The position numbers and the translations under genes are program-made. A stretch of 64,000 bases of DNA, from the NCBI RefSeq assembly GCF_030272705.1, contig NZ_JARFYM010000003.1, positions 186,001 to 250,000 of the forward strand, given 5' to 3'. Shown here piece after piece: positions 45,526 through 55,142 of the stretch (its first letter is position 1; every line of letters starts with the position of its first letter). The notes below the pieces were generated by a model that worked only from the letters and a program-made list of their open reading frames with translations, was not told where the DNA came from and ran no database searches. The DNA comes from Rhizobium mayense. GTDB lineage: Bacteria > Pseudomonadota > Alphaproteobacteria > Rhizobiales > Rhizobiaceae.

Positions 45526-45729
45526 GTGAAGCCCGACGAAATCAAGAAGCTCGACACCTACTTCAAACGCACGTTCAACCCGCAGATGGTGGTCAAAGCC
45601 CGCCCGCGTAAGAACGATTCCGCGGAAGTCTACCTTGGCGAAGAGTTTCTGGGCGTCGTCTACATCGACGACGAAGACGGCGACCGTTCCTACAACTTTT
45701 CCATGGCCATTCTGGACGTCGATCTCTGA
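45526..45729 (+). CDS. DUF3126 family protein
   Basis: The 67-aa protein starts at a GTG with CGGAGA upstream and reads VKPDEIKKLDTYFKRTFNPQ, then EVYLGEEFLGVVYIDDEDGD. It is a small conserved alphaproteobacterial family of unknown function, often found next to cysE as here. Confidence 0.9.
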   Translation: MKPDEIKKLDTYFKRTFNPQMVVKARPRKNDSAEVYLGEEFLGVVYIDDEDGDRSYNFSMAILDVDL

Positions 45730-45800
45730 TCGACGGCTCGGCCGCCGGGTCGGCGTTACGACCCCTGGTCGATCCTCGGTTTCCAATAAAACTCGTATCA

Positions 45801-45833
45801 AAGAGCCGCATTTCGCTGAAATGCGGCTCTTTC
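45801..45833 (+). terminator. Intrinsic terminator after the DUF3126 gene
   Basis: A 14-bp perfect stem (45801-45814 with 45818-45831) closes a three-base loop and ends in a T-rich tail (CTCTTTCTTTG). It is likely to work in both directions because the left arm is preceded by A-rich sequence. Confidence 0.85.
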
Positions 45834-46147
45834 TTTGAGAAAACGCTCGGAAGTAAGCCAAATGCTCGTTATTTGCGATCGAATTTGGCCGATTTACTGC
45901 TGGATTGCGGATTTTTTTATCGAAATCGAATATTTCTCCCGTACCCTAAAGTTGTAGCCCGTTTGATATATTTTAGCAAAAACAGAAGGATGCCATAGCG
46001 CCTCCGCTGTGGTCATTCCGGTGTCATCGGAAATGCAATCATAAGAGGATATTGCGTCGCACAAGACTACTTGACTATTTGTGCGTCGCATTTAGATTTG
46101 CTCCGGGTAAACCGGCTATCGGCCAACAAGCAAAGGGACGGAGAAAC
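45834..46147. other. AT-rich regulatory region upstream of the phasin gene
   Basis: 314 bp, clearly more AT-rich than the surroundings, with no gene. It should carry the phasin promoter. Sequence before the ATG includes GGGACGGAG as ribosome-binding site. Confidence 0.5.
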
Positions 46148-46516
46148 ATGTTCAATTTCGATGAAGCGAACAAGAAGGGCAAGGAAGCCATGGACACGGC
46201 GCTGAAGAGCTATTCCGATGTCACCAAGAGTTTCCAGGCGATTGCTGCCGAGGCCGCTGAATTTTCCAAAAAGTCGTTCCAGGACGGCGTTACACACTTC
46301 GAAACGCTGGCCGGCGTCAAGAGCTTCGAAGCCGCTTTTGAACTGCAGAGCAACTACGTGAAGTCGTCCTATGAAAACTTCGTCGCCGAAGCGACCAAGT
46401 TGAGCGAGATGTACGCTGATCTCGCCAAGACCGCTTACAAGCCCTACGAAGCCCCGGTTGTCGCTGCCACGAAGGCCGCCAGCAAGGCCGCTGCTTCCGT
46501 CGCACCTGCTGCATAA
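46148..46516 (+). CDS. Phasin
   Basis: The 122-aa protein coats PHB granules in the cytoplasm. Alternating amphipathic helices (FNFDEANKKGKEAMDTALKS; FQAIAAEAAEFSKKSFQDG; FAVELQS-like FELQSNYVKSSYENFVAEAT) and an Ala/Lys-rich tail (TKAASKAAASVAPAA) match the phasin_2 family. The ATG at 46148 is chosen from the strong GGGACGGAG site and the family start; the frame is open further upstream. It is functionally linked to phaC at 4610. Confidence 0.93.
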   Translation: MFNFDEANKKGKEAMDTALKSYSDVTKSFQAIAAEAAEFSKKSFQDGVTHFETLAGVKSFEAAFELQSNYVKSSYENFVAEATKLSEMYADLAKTAYKPYEAPVVAATKAASKAAASVAPAA

Positions 46517-46544
46517 GCGCTTCGCTTCAGGACAGTGATTCCAG

Positions 46545-46584
46545 AGAGACCGGCTGCGCGACGCGCGGCCGGTCTCTTGCGTTT
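46545..46584 (+). terminator. Terminator after the phasin gene
   Basis: A 10-bp stem AGAGACCGGC (46545-46554) and GCCGGTCTCT (46568-46577) with a GC-rich loop is followed by TGCGTTT. It lies 28 bp after the stop codon. Confidence 0.75.
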
Positions 46585-46794
46585 CCGATCGCCGATATCA
46601 GTCTGATCGCAGCCACGACTTTTTTGATGACAGTCCCCTTTGGCAACGAATTGTGATTGCAGTGTCTGGCAGGGGGCTTAAAATCGCACCAATATGAACT
46701 AAGTTAGGGGTTCGGATATCCGGCCCGACAGAGTCAGTACCCAATCCAGTTTGCCAAGTCGGAATGCGATAGCTTCTGCCGGATGATTTGAGGA

Positions 46795-47157
46795 ATGAAT
46801 GAAATGATCGCTGAGCCGATCCGGATGCAAAACGACAGCGAAAGGAACGGGGACAACGGAAATCGCGGGACCTCGGTGATCACGCGCACCAAGCCCAAAA
46901 CCAAGAAACCCAACCTCTACCGCGTGCTACTATTGAACGACGACTACACGCCCATGGAATTTGTGATCCATATCCTGGAGCGTTTCTTCCAAAAGGATCG
47001 AGAAAGTGCCACTCGCATTATGCTTCACGTCCACAATCACGGCGTCGGCGAATGCGGGATATATACATATGAAGTAGCTGAAACGAAGGTGAGCCAGGTG
47101 ATGGATTTTGCCCGGCAGCACCAGCATCCGCTGCAATGTGTTATGGAAAAGAAGTGA
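46795..47157 (+). CDS. clpS: ATP-dependent Clp protease adaptor ClpS
   Basis: The 120-aa protein delivers N-degron substrates to ClpAP. A disordered N-terminal extension is followed by [20 protein letters not shown] (substrate-pocket Asn-Asp-Asp), then [20 protein letters not shown] and [20 protein letters not shown]. The second ATG at 46804 is also a plausible start. It is directly followed by clpA. Confidence 0.96.
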   Translation: MNEMIAEPIRMQNDSERNGDNGNRGTSVITRTKPKTKKPNLYRVLLLNDDYTPMEFVIHILERFFQKDRESATRIMLHVHNHGVGECGIYTYEVAETKVSQVMDFARQHQHPLQCVMEKK

Positions 47158-47167
47158 GGATCTGAAC

Positions 47168-49693
47168 GTGCCAACATTTTCGCCTAGTCTTGAGAAGGCG
47201 CTGCATCAGGCACTGACCTACGCGAACGAGCGGCATCACGAATATGCCACGCTGGAACATCTGCTATTGGCTCTGGTGGACGACGCCGATGCCGCAGCTG
47301 TCATGGGCGCGTGCAATGTTGATCTCGACGCGCTCCGTAAGACGCTGACTGAATACGTCGATAATGAACTTTCAAATTTGATCACTGGTTATGACGAGGA
47401 CTCGAAGCCCACATCCGGCTTCCAGCGCGTCATCCAGCGTGCCGTTATCCATGTCCAATCCTCAGGCCGCGAGGAAGTGACAGGTGCCAACGTTCTCGTC
47501 GCGATCTTTGCGGAACGGGAAAGCCATGCGGCCTTTTTCCTGCAAGAACAGGAAATGACCCGCTACGATGCGGTCAACTACATCTCTCACGGCATCGGCA
47601 AGCGCCCGGGTTCCTCCCAGACCCGCACGCCGCGCGGCGCCGAGGATAGTGAAGCTGAAAGCAAGCCCACCTCCCGCGGCGAGCAGGAAGAGGGCAACAA
47701 CAAGAAGCAGCAGGATGCGCTGAAGGCCTACTGCGTCAACCTCAACGAGAAGGCCAAGAGCGGCAAGATCGATCCGTTGATCGGCCGCAATTCGGAGGTC
47801 AGCCGCACCATCCAAGTGCTGTGCCGCCGTTCGAAGAACAATCCGCTCTATGTCGGCGACCCTGGCGTCGGCAAGACCGCGATTGCTGAAGGTCTGGCCA
47901 AGCGCATCGTCGAGGGCAAGGTTCCCGAAGCTTTGGCCGACGCAACGATCTTTTCGCTCGACATGGGCACGCTGCTGGCCGGCACCCGTTATCGCGGCGA
48001 TTTCGAAGAGCGCCTGAAGCAGGTCGTAAAGGAACTCGAAGAGTATCCGGGCGCCGTGTTGTTCATCGATGAGATCCATACAGTCATCGGCGCCGGCGCA
48101 ACATCCGGCGGCGCGATGGATGCGTCGAACCTGCTGAAGCCGGCTCTTTCCTCGGGTGCGATCCGTTGCATCGGTTCGACCACCTATAAGGAATATCGTC
48201 AGTTCTTCGAGAAGGACCGGGCTCTGGTCCGCCGCTTCCAGAAGATCGACGTCAACGAGCCGAGCATCGAAGATGCCATCGAAATCATGAAGGGCCTGAA
48301 GCCCTATTTCGAAGAGTATCATCACCTGCGCTACTCGAACGACGCCATCAAGACGGCGGTCGAGCTGTCGGCTCGTTACATTTCCGACCGCAAGCTGCCG
48401 GACAAGGCGATCGACGTGATCGACGAAACGGGTGCCGCGCAAATGCTGCTGCCGCCGTCGAAGCGTCGTAAGCTGATCACCGAAAAGGAGATCGAGGCAA
48501 CGATCGCCACGATGGCTCGTATTCCGCCGAAGACGGTGTCCAAGGACGACGAGATGGTTCTTGCCAATCTCGAGCAGGAGCTGCGTTCGGTGGTTTACGG
48601 CCAGGATACGGCCATCGAAGCTCTGTCGACTTCGATCAAGCTCGCCCGTGCGGGTCTGCGCGAACCGAACAAGCCGATCGGCTGCTACGTCTTCTCCGGC
48701 CCGACCGGCGTCGGCAAGACGGAAGTCGCCAAGCAGCTTGCTTCCTCGCTCGGCGTCGAGCTGCTGCGGTTCGATATGTCGGAATATATGGAGCGTCACA
48801 CGGTTTCCCGTCTGCTCGGCGCACCTCCCGGCTATGTCGGCTTCGACCAGGGCGGCCTGCTGACCGACGGCGTCGACCAGCATCCGCATAGCGTCGTGCT
48901 GCTCGACGAAATCGAGAAGGCGCATCCGGATATCTTCAATATCCTGTTGCAGGTCATGGACCATGGTGCACTGACCGACCACAACGGCAAGAAGATCGAC
49001 TTCCGCAACGTCATTCTGATCATGACGACCAATGCGGGCGCATCGGAAATGGTCAAGGCTGCTATCGGCTTCGGCTCGTCCAAGCGTACGGGCGAGGATG
49101 AAGAGGCTCTTAACCGGCTCTTCACTCCGGAATTCCGCAACCGTCTGGATGCGACCATTCCGTTTGCCGCGCTGCCGACGGCGGTTATCCACAAGGTCGT
49201 GCAGAAGTTCATCATGCAGCTTGAGGCCCAGCTTTCCGAACGGAACGTTACCTTCGACCTGCACGAGGACGCGATCGCTTGGCTGTCCGAGAAGGGTTAC
49301 GACGAAAAGATGGGCGCCCGTCCGCTGGCGCGCGTCATTCAGGAAAACATCAAGAAGCCGCTGGCGAACGAAATCCTCTTCGGCAAGCTGAAGAAGGGCG
49401 GCGTCGTCAAGGTCACCGTCGGCAAGAAGGAAGACGGCACGACCGGCATCCTGCTCGACTCCATGGCCGATACCGCGCCGATCCGGCCGAAGCCGGAAGC
49501 AGAAGTGGTCGACGCCGTGGTTGAGGTGGACGAGGATGACGGTGATACCGTCAAGACCAGAAGCCGCGTCGGCAAGGCCGGCACCGCCTCCGACGCCCGC
49601 CGCTCGACGAAGACGCCGTCTGCCGGCAACGACGAGCAGGAAGGCAAGTCGCCGCGCAAGGGCAGCACGGTGCCGAAGGTGCCGCGCAAGTAA
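47168..49693 (+). CDS. clpA: ATP-dependent Clp protease ATP-binding subunit ClpA
   Basis: The 841-aa hexameric unfoldase feeds ClpP. An N-domain ([20 protein letters not shown]) precedes D1 with Walker [14 protein letters not shown] and D2 with [13 protein letters not shown]. The ClpP-binding region lies near the D2 C-terminus. A 90-residue charged, low-complexity tail ([20 protein letters not shown]) extends beyond the E. coli protein. The GTG at 47168, with GAGGATC before it, gives [12 protein letters not shown]. It starts 10 bp after clpS. Confidence 0.96.
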   Translation: MPTFSPSLEKALHQALTYANERHHEYATLEHLLLALVDDADAAAVMGACNVDLDALRKTLTEYVDNELSNLITGYDEDSKPTSGFQRVIQRAVIHVQSSGREEVTGANVLVAIFAERESHAAFFLQEQEMTRYDAVNYISHGIGKRPGSSQTRTPRGAEDSEAESKPTSRGEQEEGNNKKQQDALKAYCVNLNEKAKSGKIDPLIGRNSEVSRTIQVLCRRSKNNPLYVGDPGVGKTAIAEGLAKRIVEGKVPEALADATIFSLDMGTLLAGTRYRGDFEERLKQVVKELEEYPGAVLFIDEIHTVIGAGATSGGAMDASNLLKPALSSGAIRCIGSTTYKEYRQFFEKDRALVRRFQKIDVNEPSIEDAIEIMKGLKPYFEEYHHLRYSNDAIKTAVELSARYISDRKLPDKAIDVIDETGAAQMLLPPSKRRKLITEKEIEATIATMARIPPKTVSKDDEMVLANLEQELRSVVYGQDTAIEALSTSIKLARAGLREPNKPIGCYVFSGPTGVGKTEVAKQLASSLGVELLRFDMSEYMERHTVSRLLGAPPGYVGFDQGGLLTDGVDQHPHSVVLLDEIEKAHPDIFNILLQVMDHGALTDHNGKKIDFRNVILIMTTNAGASEMVKAAIGFGSSKRTGEDEEALNRLFTPEFRNRLDATIPFAALPTAVIHKVVQKFIMQLEAQLSERNVTFDLHEDAIAWLSEKGYDEKMGARPLARVIQENIKKPLANEILFGKLKKGGVVKVTVGKKEDGTTGILLDSMADTAPIRPKPEAEVVDAVVEVDEDDGDTVKTRSRVGKAGTASDARRSTKTPSAGNDEQEGKSPRKGSTVPKVPRK

Positions 49694-49718
49694 CCGGCGA
49701 CTGATCGCCTGAGAAAAT

Positions 49719-49752
49719 AAAACGGCTGCATTGGCGACAATGCAGCCGTTTT
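49719..49752 (+). terminator. Intrinsic terminator after clpA
   Basis: A 15-bp perfect stem (49719-49733 with 49738-49752) around GCGA ends in TTTT. The right arm is followed by CATATG. Confidence 0.88.
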
Positions 49753-49815
49753 CATATGTTTATGAGTTGTATCTCATAAAGAGAATTAGGAAGGTCGGCG
49801 CCTTCCCGGTTCGAA

Positions 49816-50244
49816 TCAGCGCAGAAACTCGATGATCTTCTTGGCATTCTCGGCCAATATCGCGCCATCTTCCATCCTGCCTGCATGTGGCTTCAGAGCG
49901 ATGCCCTCGTGGCGTGGGATGACATGGAAATGCAGGTGGAATATCGTCTGGCCCGCGGCCGGCTCGTTGAACTGGGCGATATAGACGCCGTCCGCATCGA
50001 AAGCCTCCTGAATCGCGACAGCGACTTTCTGGACGGCCGTGATCAGATGCGGCAGGACGCTCGGATCCGCATCGAGAATGTTGCGCGAAGGTAATTTCGG
50101 CAGCACCAGCGTATGGCCCGGCGCTTGCGGCATGACATCCATGATAGCGACGGTGTGCTCATCCTCGTAGACAGGATAGGACGGGATCTCGCCTTTCAGG
50201 ATCTTCGCGAAAATATTGTTGGCGTCATAGGCGGGGCTGGTCAT
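49816..50244 (-). CDS. HIT-family nucleotide hydrolase (HinT-like)
   Basis: 142 aa. The histidine triad reads FHLHFHVIPRH. The N-terminal IFAKILKGEIPSYPVYEDEH and PGHTLVLPK are typical of HinT purine nucleoside phosphoramidases. Cytoplasmic. It is separated from the next minus-strand gene by a repeat element. Confidence 0.93.
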   Translation of the reverse strand: MTSPAYDANNIFAKILKGEIPSYPVYEDEHTVAIMDVMPQAPGHTLVLPKLPSRNILDADPSVLPHLITAVQKVAVAIQEAFDADGVYIAQFNEPAAGQTIFHLHFHVIPRHEGIALKPHAGRMEDGAILAENAKKIIEFLR

Positions 50245-50280
50245 CCAGGGTCTCCTCGTCTTCCGATTATAGTTCTCCAG

Positions 50281-50397
50281 AGCAGCTAGAGCACCGTGCG
50301 TTCATTTGAACGCACAAAGGTGGCTCCAATCTTTGGAATCTAGAGCATCTTGTCCGCCTGCAGGGTGATTCCGCCTGAACGCGGGATGCTCTAGATA
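50281..50397. repeat. Rhizobial-type intergenic palindromic repeat element
   Basis: The segment contains GTGCGTTCA/TGAACGCAC as a hairpin and an outer inverted pair CTAGAGCATC and GATGCTCTAG. CTAGAGCATCCCGC on its minus strand (50381-50394) recurs exactly at 62108-62121. The CTAG end supplies the TAG stop codon of the GNAT-like gene. This looks like a dispersed intergenic element of the type common in rhizobia. Confidence 0.6.
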
Positions 50398-51578
50398 TCT
50401 TGCCGCTCGCCTTTGCGGAAGGGGCTGTGCTCGGTCAGGATCTCGCTCATCTCCTCCACTTGCGCGCGCTCGTGCTTGAGGTAGTCGGCAACGGCGCGAC
50501 GCAAACCCTGATGACCGATATAGTGCGCCGAATGCGTAATGACCGGCAGATAGCCGCGCGCAAGTTTATGTTCGCCTTGCGCGCCGGCTTCGACCCGCTT
50601 CAACCCCTTAGCCAGCGCGAAATCGATCGCCTGATGATAACAGACTTCGAAGTGCAGGAAGGGATGATCTTCGATACAGCCCCAATGCCTGCCATAGAGC
50701 GTTTCGCCGCCGATGAAGTTGATGGCGCCGGCGATGTAGCGGCCCTCGCGCTTCGCCATGACCAGCAGGACATCATCGGCCATCCGCTCGCCGATCAGCG
50801 AGTAGAATTTGCGGGTAAGGTAAGGCCGGCCCCATTTGCGGCTGCCGGTGTCCATATAGAAGGTGAAGAACTGATCCCAGACGCGCTCGGTGAGGTCGCC
50901 GCCGGTCAGCCAGTCGATGCTGATGCCGTTTTCGAGAGCGGCGCGGCGCTCCTTTTTCAGCGCCTTGCGCTTGCGCGACGCCAGCGTTTCCAGGAAGGCA
51001 TCATGATCGGCATAGCCCTCGTTGATGAAGTGGAACTGCTGGTCGGTACGGTGCAGATAGCCGTCGCCTTCGAAGACACCAATCTCGTCATCCGGCAGAA
51101 AGGTGATGTGGGCAGACGAGACGCCAAGCTGCCGCGTCACTTCCTTCAGGCTTTCGGCCAGGGCCGGCTGAATCTTCTTGCGATCCCAGCCCTCGGCAAC
51201 AAGCAAGCGCGGACCGGTCGCAGGCGTGAAGGGAATGGAACATTGCAGCTTCGGGTAATAGCGGCCGCCGGCGCGTTCGAAAGCATCTGCCCAGCCATGA
51301 TCGAAGACATATTCGCCCTGGCTATGGTTCTTGAGATAGCCGGGAACTGCGCCGATCAATTCGCCGCTGTCGGTTTCGAGCAGCAGGTGATTGCCGAGCC
51401 AGCCGGTTTTGTCGGTGGCGGAGCCGGACTCCTCCAGCGACGACAGGAAGGCATGCGAGACGAAGGGGTTGTAAGGCCGCACCGTACCCGCCCTCGACGC
51501 CCCGGCGAGCTTGGACCAGCTCTCCGGGGCGATGTTCTTGAAGGAACGTTCTACGCGAATGGATAATTCGTCTGTCAT
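50391..51578 (-). CDS. FemAB/GNAT-like N-acyltransferase (DUF482 type)
   Basis: The 395-aa protein belongs to the peptidogalycan/DUF482 group with a GNAT-like double fold. Landmarks: NPFVSHAFLSSLEESGS near the N-terminus, LETLASRKRKALKKERR in the centre, and GRHWGCIEDHPFLHFEVCYH then GLKRVEAGAQGEHKLARGY. The acceptor is unknown. Its stop codon lies inside the repeat element at 50281-50397. Confidence 0.85.
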   Translation of the reverse strand: MTDELSIRVERSFKNIAPESWSKLAGASRAGTVRPYNPFVSHAFLSSLEESGSATDKTGWLGNHLLLETDSGELIGAVPGYLKNHSQGEYVFDHGWADAFERAGGRYYPKLQCSIPFTPATGPRLLVAEGWDRKKIQPALAESLKEVTRQLGVSSAHITFLPDDEIGVFEGDGYLHRTDQQFHFINEGYADHDAFLETLASRKRKALKKERRAALENGISIDWLTGGDLTERVWDQFFTFYMDTGSRKWGRPYLTRKFYSLIGERMADDVLLVMAKREGRYIAGAINFIGGETLYGRHWGCIEDHPFLHFEVCYHQAIDFALAKGLKRVEAGAQGEHKLARGYLPVITHSAHYIGHQGLRRAVADYLKHERAQVEEMSEILTEHSPFRKGERQDI

Positions 51579-51687
51579 GAAATGAGGGAAGGGCTCTCAC
51601 TACTGCGTCGTGCGTCCAATTGGAAGCGCAAAGAGCGCAGAAGAATTTTAAGTTTGCGCATAAGCCTCTCCTTAAATCGACCCCGAT

Positions 51688-52407
51688 TTAAGGGGTTATG
51701 CGCGGATCAAAACCTTCGAAGGTCATCTGGTCAGCGTTGGCAAATGTTTGTTTGCGGGCCGCTTCGTCGCGCACGGTCCAGGTGATGACCGGTATACCGC
51801 GCTGGCGTTGCGCCGTGATGAACGGGTTTGGCAGGTGGCCATAGAAATACGAAATGAAGTCTAGCCCAAGCTGCATGGCTTCGTCATGCTGAAAAAATGT
51901 CTCAGGCTCATTTCCGTCTGCTGTCAGGCCGACCGGGTAGGGTGCGTCAAGTGCCTTCAGGTCCTTGAGCAGCCAGTGATCGAAGCTCATCAGCGCCACG
52001 TGACCCTTATAGCCTTCCAGCACTTCGAGCACGGATTCCGCAAAGCCCTCATCGTCGCCCTCGCGTCCCTTGAGCTCCAGCACCAGCGGCACCTTGCCGT
52101 CGCAGAGCTTGAGGAGCTGTTTCAGCGTCGGTATCTTGTCCTTGGTGCCGCCGACCGAGAGCAGGCCGAGCTCGGCCGAAGTGCGGTCGCGAAGCTCGCC
52201 GGGAAGATTGCAGACGCGTTGCAGATCGTCGTCATGAAAGACGACCGGAACGCCGTCGGCGGCATAATGCAGATCGCATTCGATGGAAAAGCCCGCTTCG
52301 ATTGCGCGCCCAAAGGCCGACAGCGTGTTTTCCCAAACCTGCTTGTTCATGTCGTGATAGCCGCGATGCGCGACAGGACGTTCGGTAAGCCAGTCAATCT
52401 TGCTCAT
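51688..52407 (-). CDS. Glycerophosphodiester phosphodiesterase
   Basis: The 239-aa TIM-barrel enzyme hydrolyses glycerophosphodiesters to glycerol-3-phosphate and an alcohol. Catalytic features: VAHRGYHDMNKQVWENTLSA, IECDLHYAADGVPVVFHDD and LVLELKGREGDDEG. No signal peptide, so it is a cytosolic UgpQ-like form. Its start overlaps the RidA-family stop codon by one base. Confidence 0.92.
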   Translation of the reverse strand: MSKIDWLTERPVAHRGYHDMNKQVWENTLSAFGRAIEAGFSIECDLHYAADGVPVVFHDDDLQRVCNLPGELRDRTSAELGLLSVGGTKDKIPTLKQLLKLCDGKVPLVLELKGREGDDEGFAESVLEVLEGYKGHVALMSFDHWLLKDLKALDAPYPVGLTADGNEPETFFQHDEAMQLGLDFISYFYGHLPNPFITAQRQRGIPVITWTVRDEAARKQTFANADQMTFEGFDPRITP

Positions 52408-52880
52408 TATGCAATTTCCATGATGGCATCGACCTCGACGGCGGCATTCAGCGGCAGCGCTGCCATGCCGACAGCGGCGCGCGCATGCTTGCCAGCGTCG
52501 CCGAGTACATTTGCCAGAAGATTGGAGGCGCCGTTAATCACAAGATGTTGTTCGACGAATTCGGGCATGGAAGCGACGAAGCCGTTCAGCTTTACGAGGC
52601 GCTTGATGCGGCCGAGATCCCCGCCCAAGGCGGCCTTTGCTTGAGCGAGGATATTGATGGCGCAAAGTTCGGCAGCACGTTGGCCGCCGGCGACGTCGAC
52701 ATCCTTGCCGAGATGGCCGGTGACGGCGATCCTGCCATTTTCCATGGGCAACTGCCCGGACAGATAAAGAAGATTGCCGCTGATGACATAGGGTACATAG
52801 TTGGCGGCCGGCGCGGCGGCCTGAGGCAGGACGATGCCAAGCTCTTTCAGACGGCCTTCGATAGCGTCGGACATTTTCAT
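52407..52880 (-). CDS. RidA/YjgF-family protein
   Basis: 157 aa. ISGNLLYLSGQLPMENGRIA then LVKLNGFVASMPEFVEQHLV and ARAAVGMAALPLNAAVEVDA match the YjgF/RidA-like family (the longer LPS-type subgroup). The family deaminates reactive enamine/imine intermediates. A start at 52874 (third codon) is possible. It is coupled to the GDPD gene by a one-base overlap. Confidence 0.92.
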   Translation of the reverse strand: MKMSDAIEGRLKELGIVLPQAAAPAANYVPYVISGNLLYLSGQLPMENGRIAVTGHLGKDVDVAGGQRAAELCAINILAQAKAALGGDLGRIKRLVKLNGFVASMPEFVEQHLVINGASNLLANVLGDAGKHARAAVGMAALPLNAAVEVDAIMEIA

Positions 52881-53012
52881 CTCCCGTTTTGTTGTAAAAT
52901 CTTTAAAAATCCGGCATCAAGGCCAAATTCCCGTGATTGGGGGGTCGGCAGCCTCGTTTTTAGCCGAATGCGTTCTTATAACATCACGTGCGAGTCCAAC
53001 AGGAGATAATGA

Positions 53013-53840
53013 ATGTTCCGCTCGAGTCTTGCCGCCGTTGTTGTTTCGAGTTTGGGCGTCGCGTCTCTGGGCGCATCCGCTGCCCAAGCGGCCGGTCCGA
53101 GTGGGTTGATTGCCCATCGCGCCGTCTACGATCTCGAACTGAAGGACGCCTCGGATCGTTCCGGCATTGCCGGCATGTTCGGCCGCATGGTCTACGAGTT
53201 TGATGGCTCGGATTGCACCGGCTTCACCACCAATTTCCGTTTCGTCACGCGGATCGATACTGGCGATTCAACGCGTGTCAGCGACCAGCAGACGACCACG
53301 TTCGAAGATCTCGCCAAGCGGGTTTTCCGCTTCGAAACCAAGTCCTACACCGACGATCAGCTCGACAAGGATGTGCGTGGTGCGGCGGCGGACGATCAGA
53401 AGGGCATCAAGGTCAATCTGAGCCAGCCGCGAGCCAAGCAGGTCGAACTCATCCAGAGCCGCTTTCCGACGGAGCACATGCTCGACATCATCCATAACGC
53501 CAAGCTGGGCAAGAATTTCTTCGAGGCCGAGGTTTTCGACGGCTCCGACGATGGCGACAAGTCGTTGATCGCAACGACCGTCGTCGGCAAACAGGCGACG
53601 CCCACCACCGACGATCCCGATGCGGACAAGGCCGGCGCCTTCGCCAAGACGCCCTACTGGCCGGTGACCGTCGCCTATTTCAACGACAAGTCCAAGGGCG
53701 ACGCCATTCCGGTCTACCGCATGTCGTTCAAGCTCTATGAAAACGGCATTACCCGCGACCTCACCATGGACTACGGTGATTTCGTGCTGACCGGCAAGCT
53801 CTCCAAGCTTGAAGTGCTCGACACCAAGGCCTGCCAATAG
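53013..53840 (+). CDS. eipB: Cell envelope integrity protein EipB (DUF1849)
   Basis: The 275-aa periplasmic protein has a signal peptide (SSLAAVVVSSLGVASLGASA then AQA). DUF1849 follows: LIAHRAVYDLELKDASDRSG, FDGSDCTGFTTNFRFVTRID and a C-terminal Cys (DTKACQ). That Cys may pair with the Cys of SDCTGF. Brucella EipB keeps the envelope sound under stress. Confidence 0.93.
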   Translation: MFRSSLAAVVVSSLGVASLGASAAQAAGPSGLIAHRAVYDLELKDASDRSGIAGMFGRMVYEFDGSDCTGFTTNFRFVTRIDTGDSTRVSDQQTTTFEDLAKRVFRFETKSYTDDQLDKDVRGAAADDQKGIKVNLSQPRAKQVELIQSRFPTEHMLDIIHNAKLGKNFFEAEVFDGSDDGDKSLIATTVVGKQATPTTDDPDADKAGAFAKTPYWPVTVAYFNDKSKGDAIPVYRMSFKLYENGITRDLTMDYGDFVLTGKLSKLEVLDTKACQ

Positions 53841-54062
53841 CCTTTGTGTGGGCTGAACCCACAAAGCAAATTCTCCGTCATAAAACCGTGTCCGAAGTTT
53901 CACTATTCTGTGAAGCATTCGGCACGCGATGAATGAGTCTCATATCCCGCTGTGCCCATCTGGAATTGTAGCGGGCCGTGCGGGCCGCGTCGTTTGTCAT
54001 CGGAATAATCGGCAGGCGTTCCGCAGACAGGTCCTGTGTTGATAGACGAGAAAGCACGACCT

Positions 54063-55142
54063 ATGGCCAATACTGATCTCGCTCCTACCTCCAACGCTGC
54101 TTTGCCGGTTGTCACCGCCGATCCGGCAGAAATCGCCCGGATCGGCGACACCATCGATCTGACCGATCGTGCCGGCATTTCCGTCTATGGCGACCGCGCC
54201 CAGCAGTCTGTCTCGGACTATTCTGACAGGATTCTCCGCGAGGTCCGCAATCGGGATCTCGGCGAAGTCGGCAAGTTGCTGACCGACATCATCATTAAGT
54301 CGAAGAAGCTCGACCCGGCATCGCTGAAGGATGAGGGCTTTCTTTCCAAGATGTTCTCGTCGTTCAAGGCGAGGCTGGAACGCTTCAAGGAGGAGTTCGA
54401 GGATGTGGCCAGTCAGATCGACCGCATCGGCCTCGAGCTCGACCGGCATAAGGATACGCTACGCCGCGACATCGCTCTTCTCGACGATCTCCATGAGGAG
54501 ACGAAGCAGTCCATCCTGCAGCTCGACGCTTATGTCCAGGCGGGCAAAACCTTCGCCGAGCATTATCGCAGCGTCGAACTTCCGAAACTGAAAAGTGCCG
54601 CCGACGCCGCCGCGGCCAATCCCGGCGGTGGCATGCTGGAGGCGCAGACCTATCAGGACAGCGTGCAAGCCCTCGACCGGCTCGAGAAGCGGGTGTTCTA
54701 CCTGCAGCAGGCGCGCCAGCTCGGCATTCAGCAATTGCCACAGATCCGCATCGTGCAGTCAGGCGACGAGACGCTGATCGAGAACCTGCAGGCGACGTCG
54801 GCACTGACCGTACCGGCGTGGAAGCAGAAGATGGTGATTCTGCTGGGGCTGTCCCGGCAGAAATCGGCGCTTGAGCTGCAGAAGACCGTCACCGACGCTA
54901 CCAATGACATGATCCGCCAGGCATCCGAGATGATGAAGGATCAGGCGATCGCCATCGAACAGCAGTCGCAACGCGGCATCGTCGATATCGATACGCTCGC
55001 TGCCGCCAACCGTGACCTAATCGATACGATCAACGGTGTCCTCAAGGTGCAGGAGGAGGGCCGCAGGAAGCGGGCTGAAGCCGAGCAGCAAATGGAGAAA
55101 ATGACCGTCGAACTCAAGAAGGCGATGATCGAGGCACGATGA
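54063..55142 (+). CDS. TelA/KlaA/YaaN-family (toxic anion resistance) protein
   Basis: 359 aa, mostly long helices with coiled-coil character (FSSFKARLERFKEEFEDVAS, then QIDRIGLELDRHKDTLRRDI). The C-terminal part, LSRQKSALELQKTVTDATND, is the family signature. No membrane segment. TelA was named for tellurite resistance on plasmid RK2, but chromosomal members have no proven biochemical role. The ATG at 54063 is preferred. Its stop overlaps the next gene (ATGA). First gene of a four-gene operon. Confidence 0.9.
   Translation: MANTDLAPTSNAALPVVTADPAEIARIGDTIDLTDRAGISVYGDRAQQSVSDYSDRILREVRNRDLGEVGKLLTDIIIKSKKLDPASLKDEGFLSKMFSSFKARLERFKEEFEDVASQIDRIGLELDRHKDTLRRDIALLDDLHEETKQSILQLDAYVQAGKTFAEHYRSVELPKLKSAADAAAANPGGGMLEAQTYQDSVQALDRLEKRVFYLQQARQLGIQQLPQIRIVQSGDETLIENLQATSALTVPAWKQKMVILLGLSRQKSALELQKTVTDATNDMIRQASEMMKDQAIAIEQQSQRGIVDIDTLAAANRDLIDTINGVLKVQEEGRRKRAEAEQQMEKMTVELKKAMIEAR

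Noticed and set aside
47462..49264. 600-codon minus-strand open frame
   Set aside because: Antisense shadow of clpA; no recognisable domain and no ribosome-binding site.
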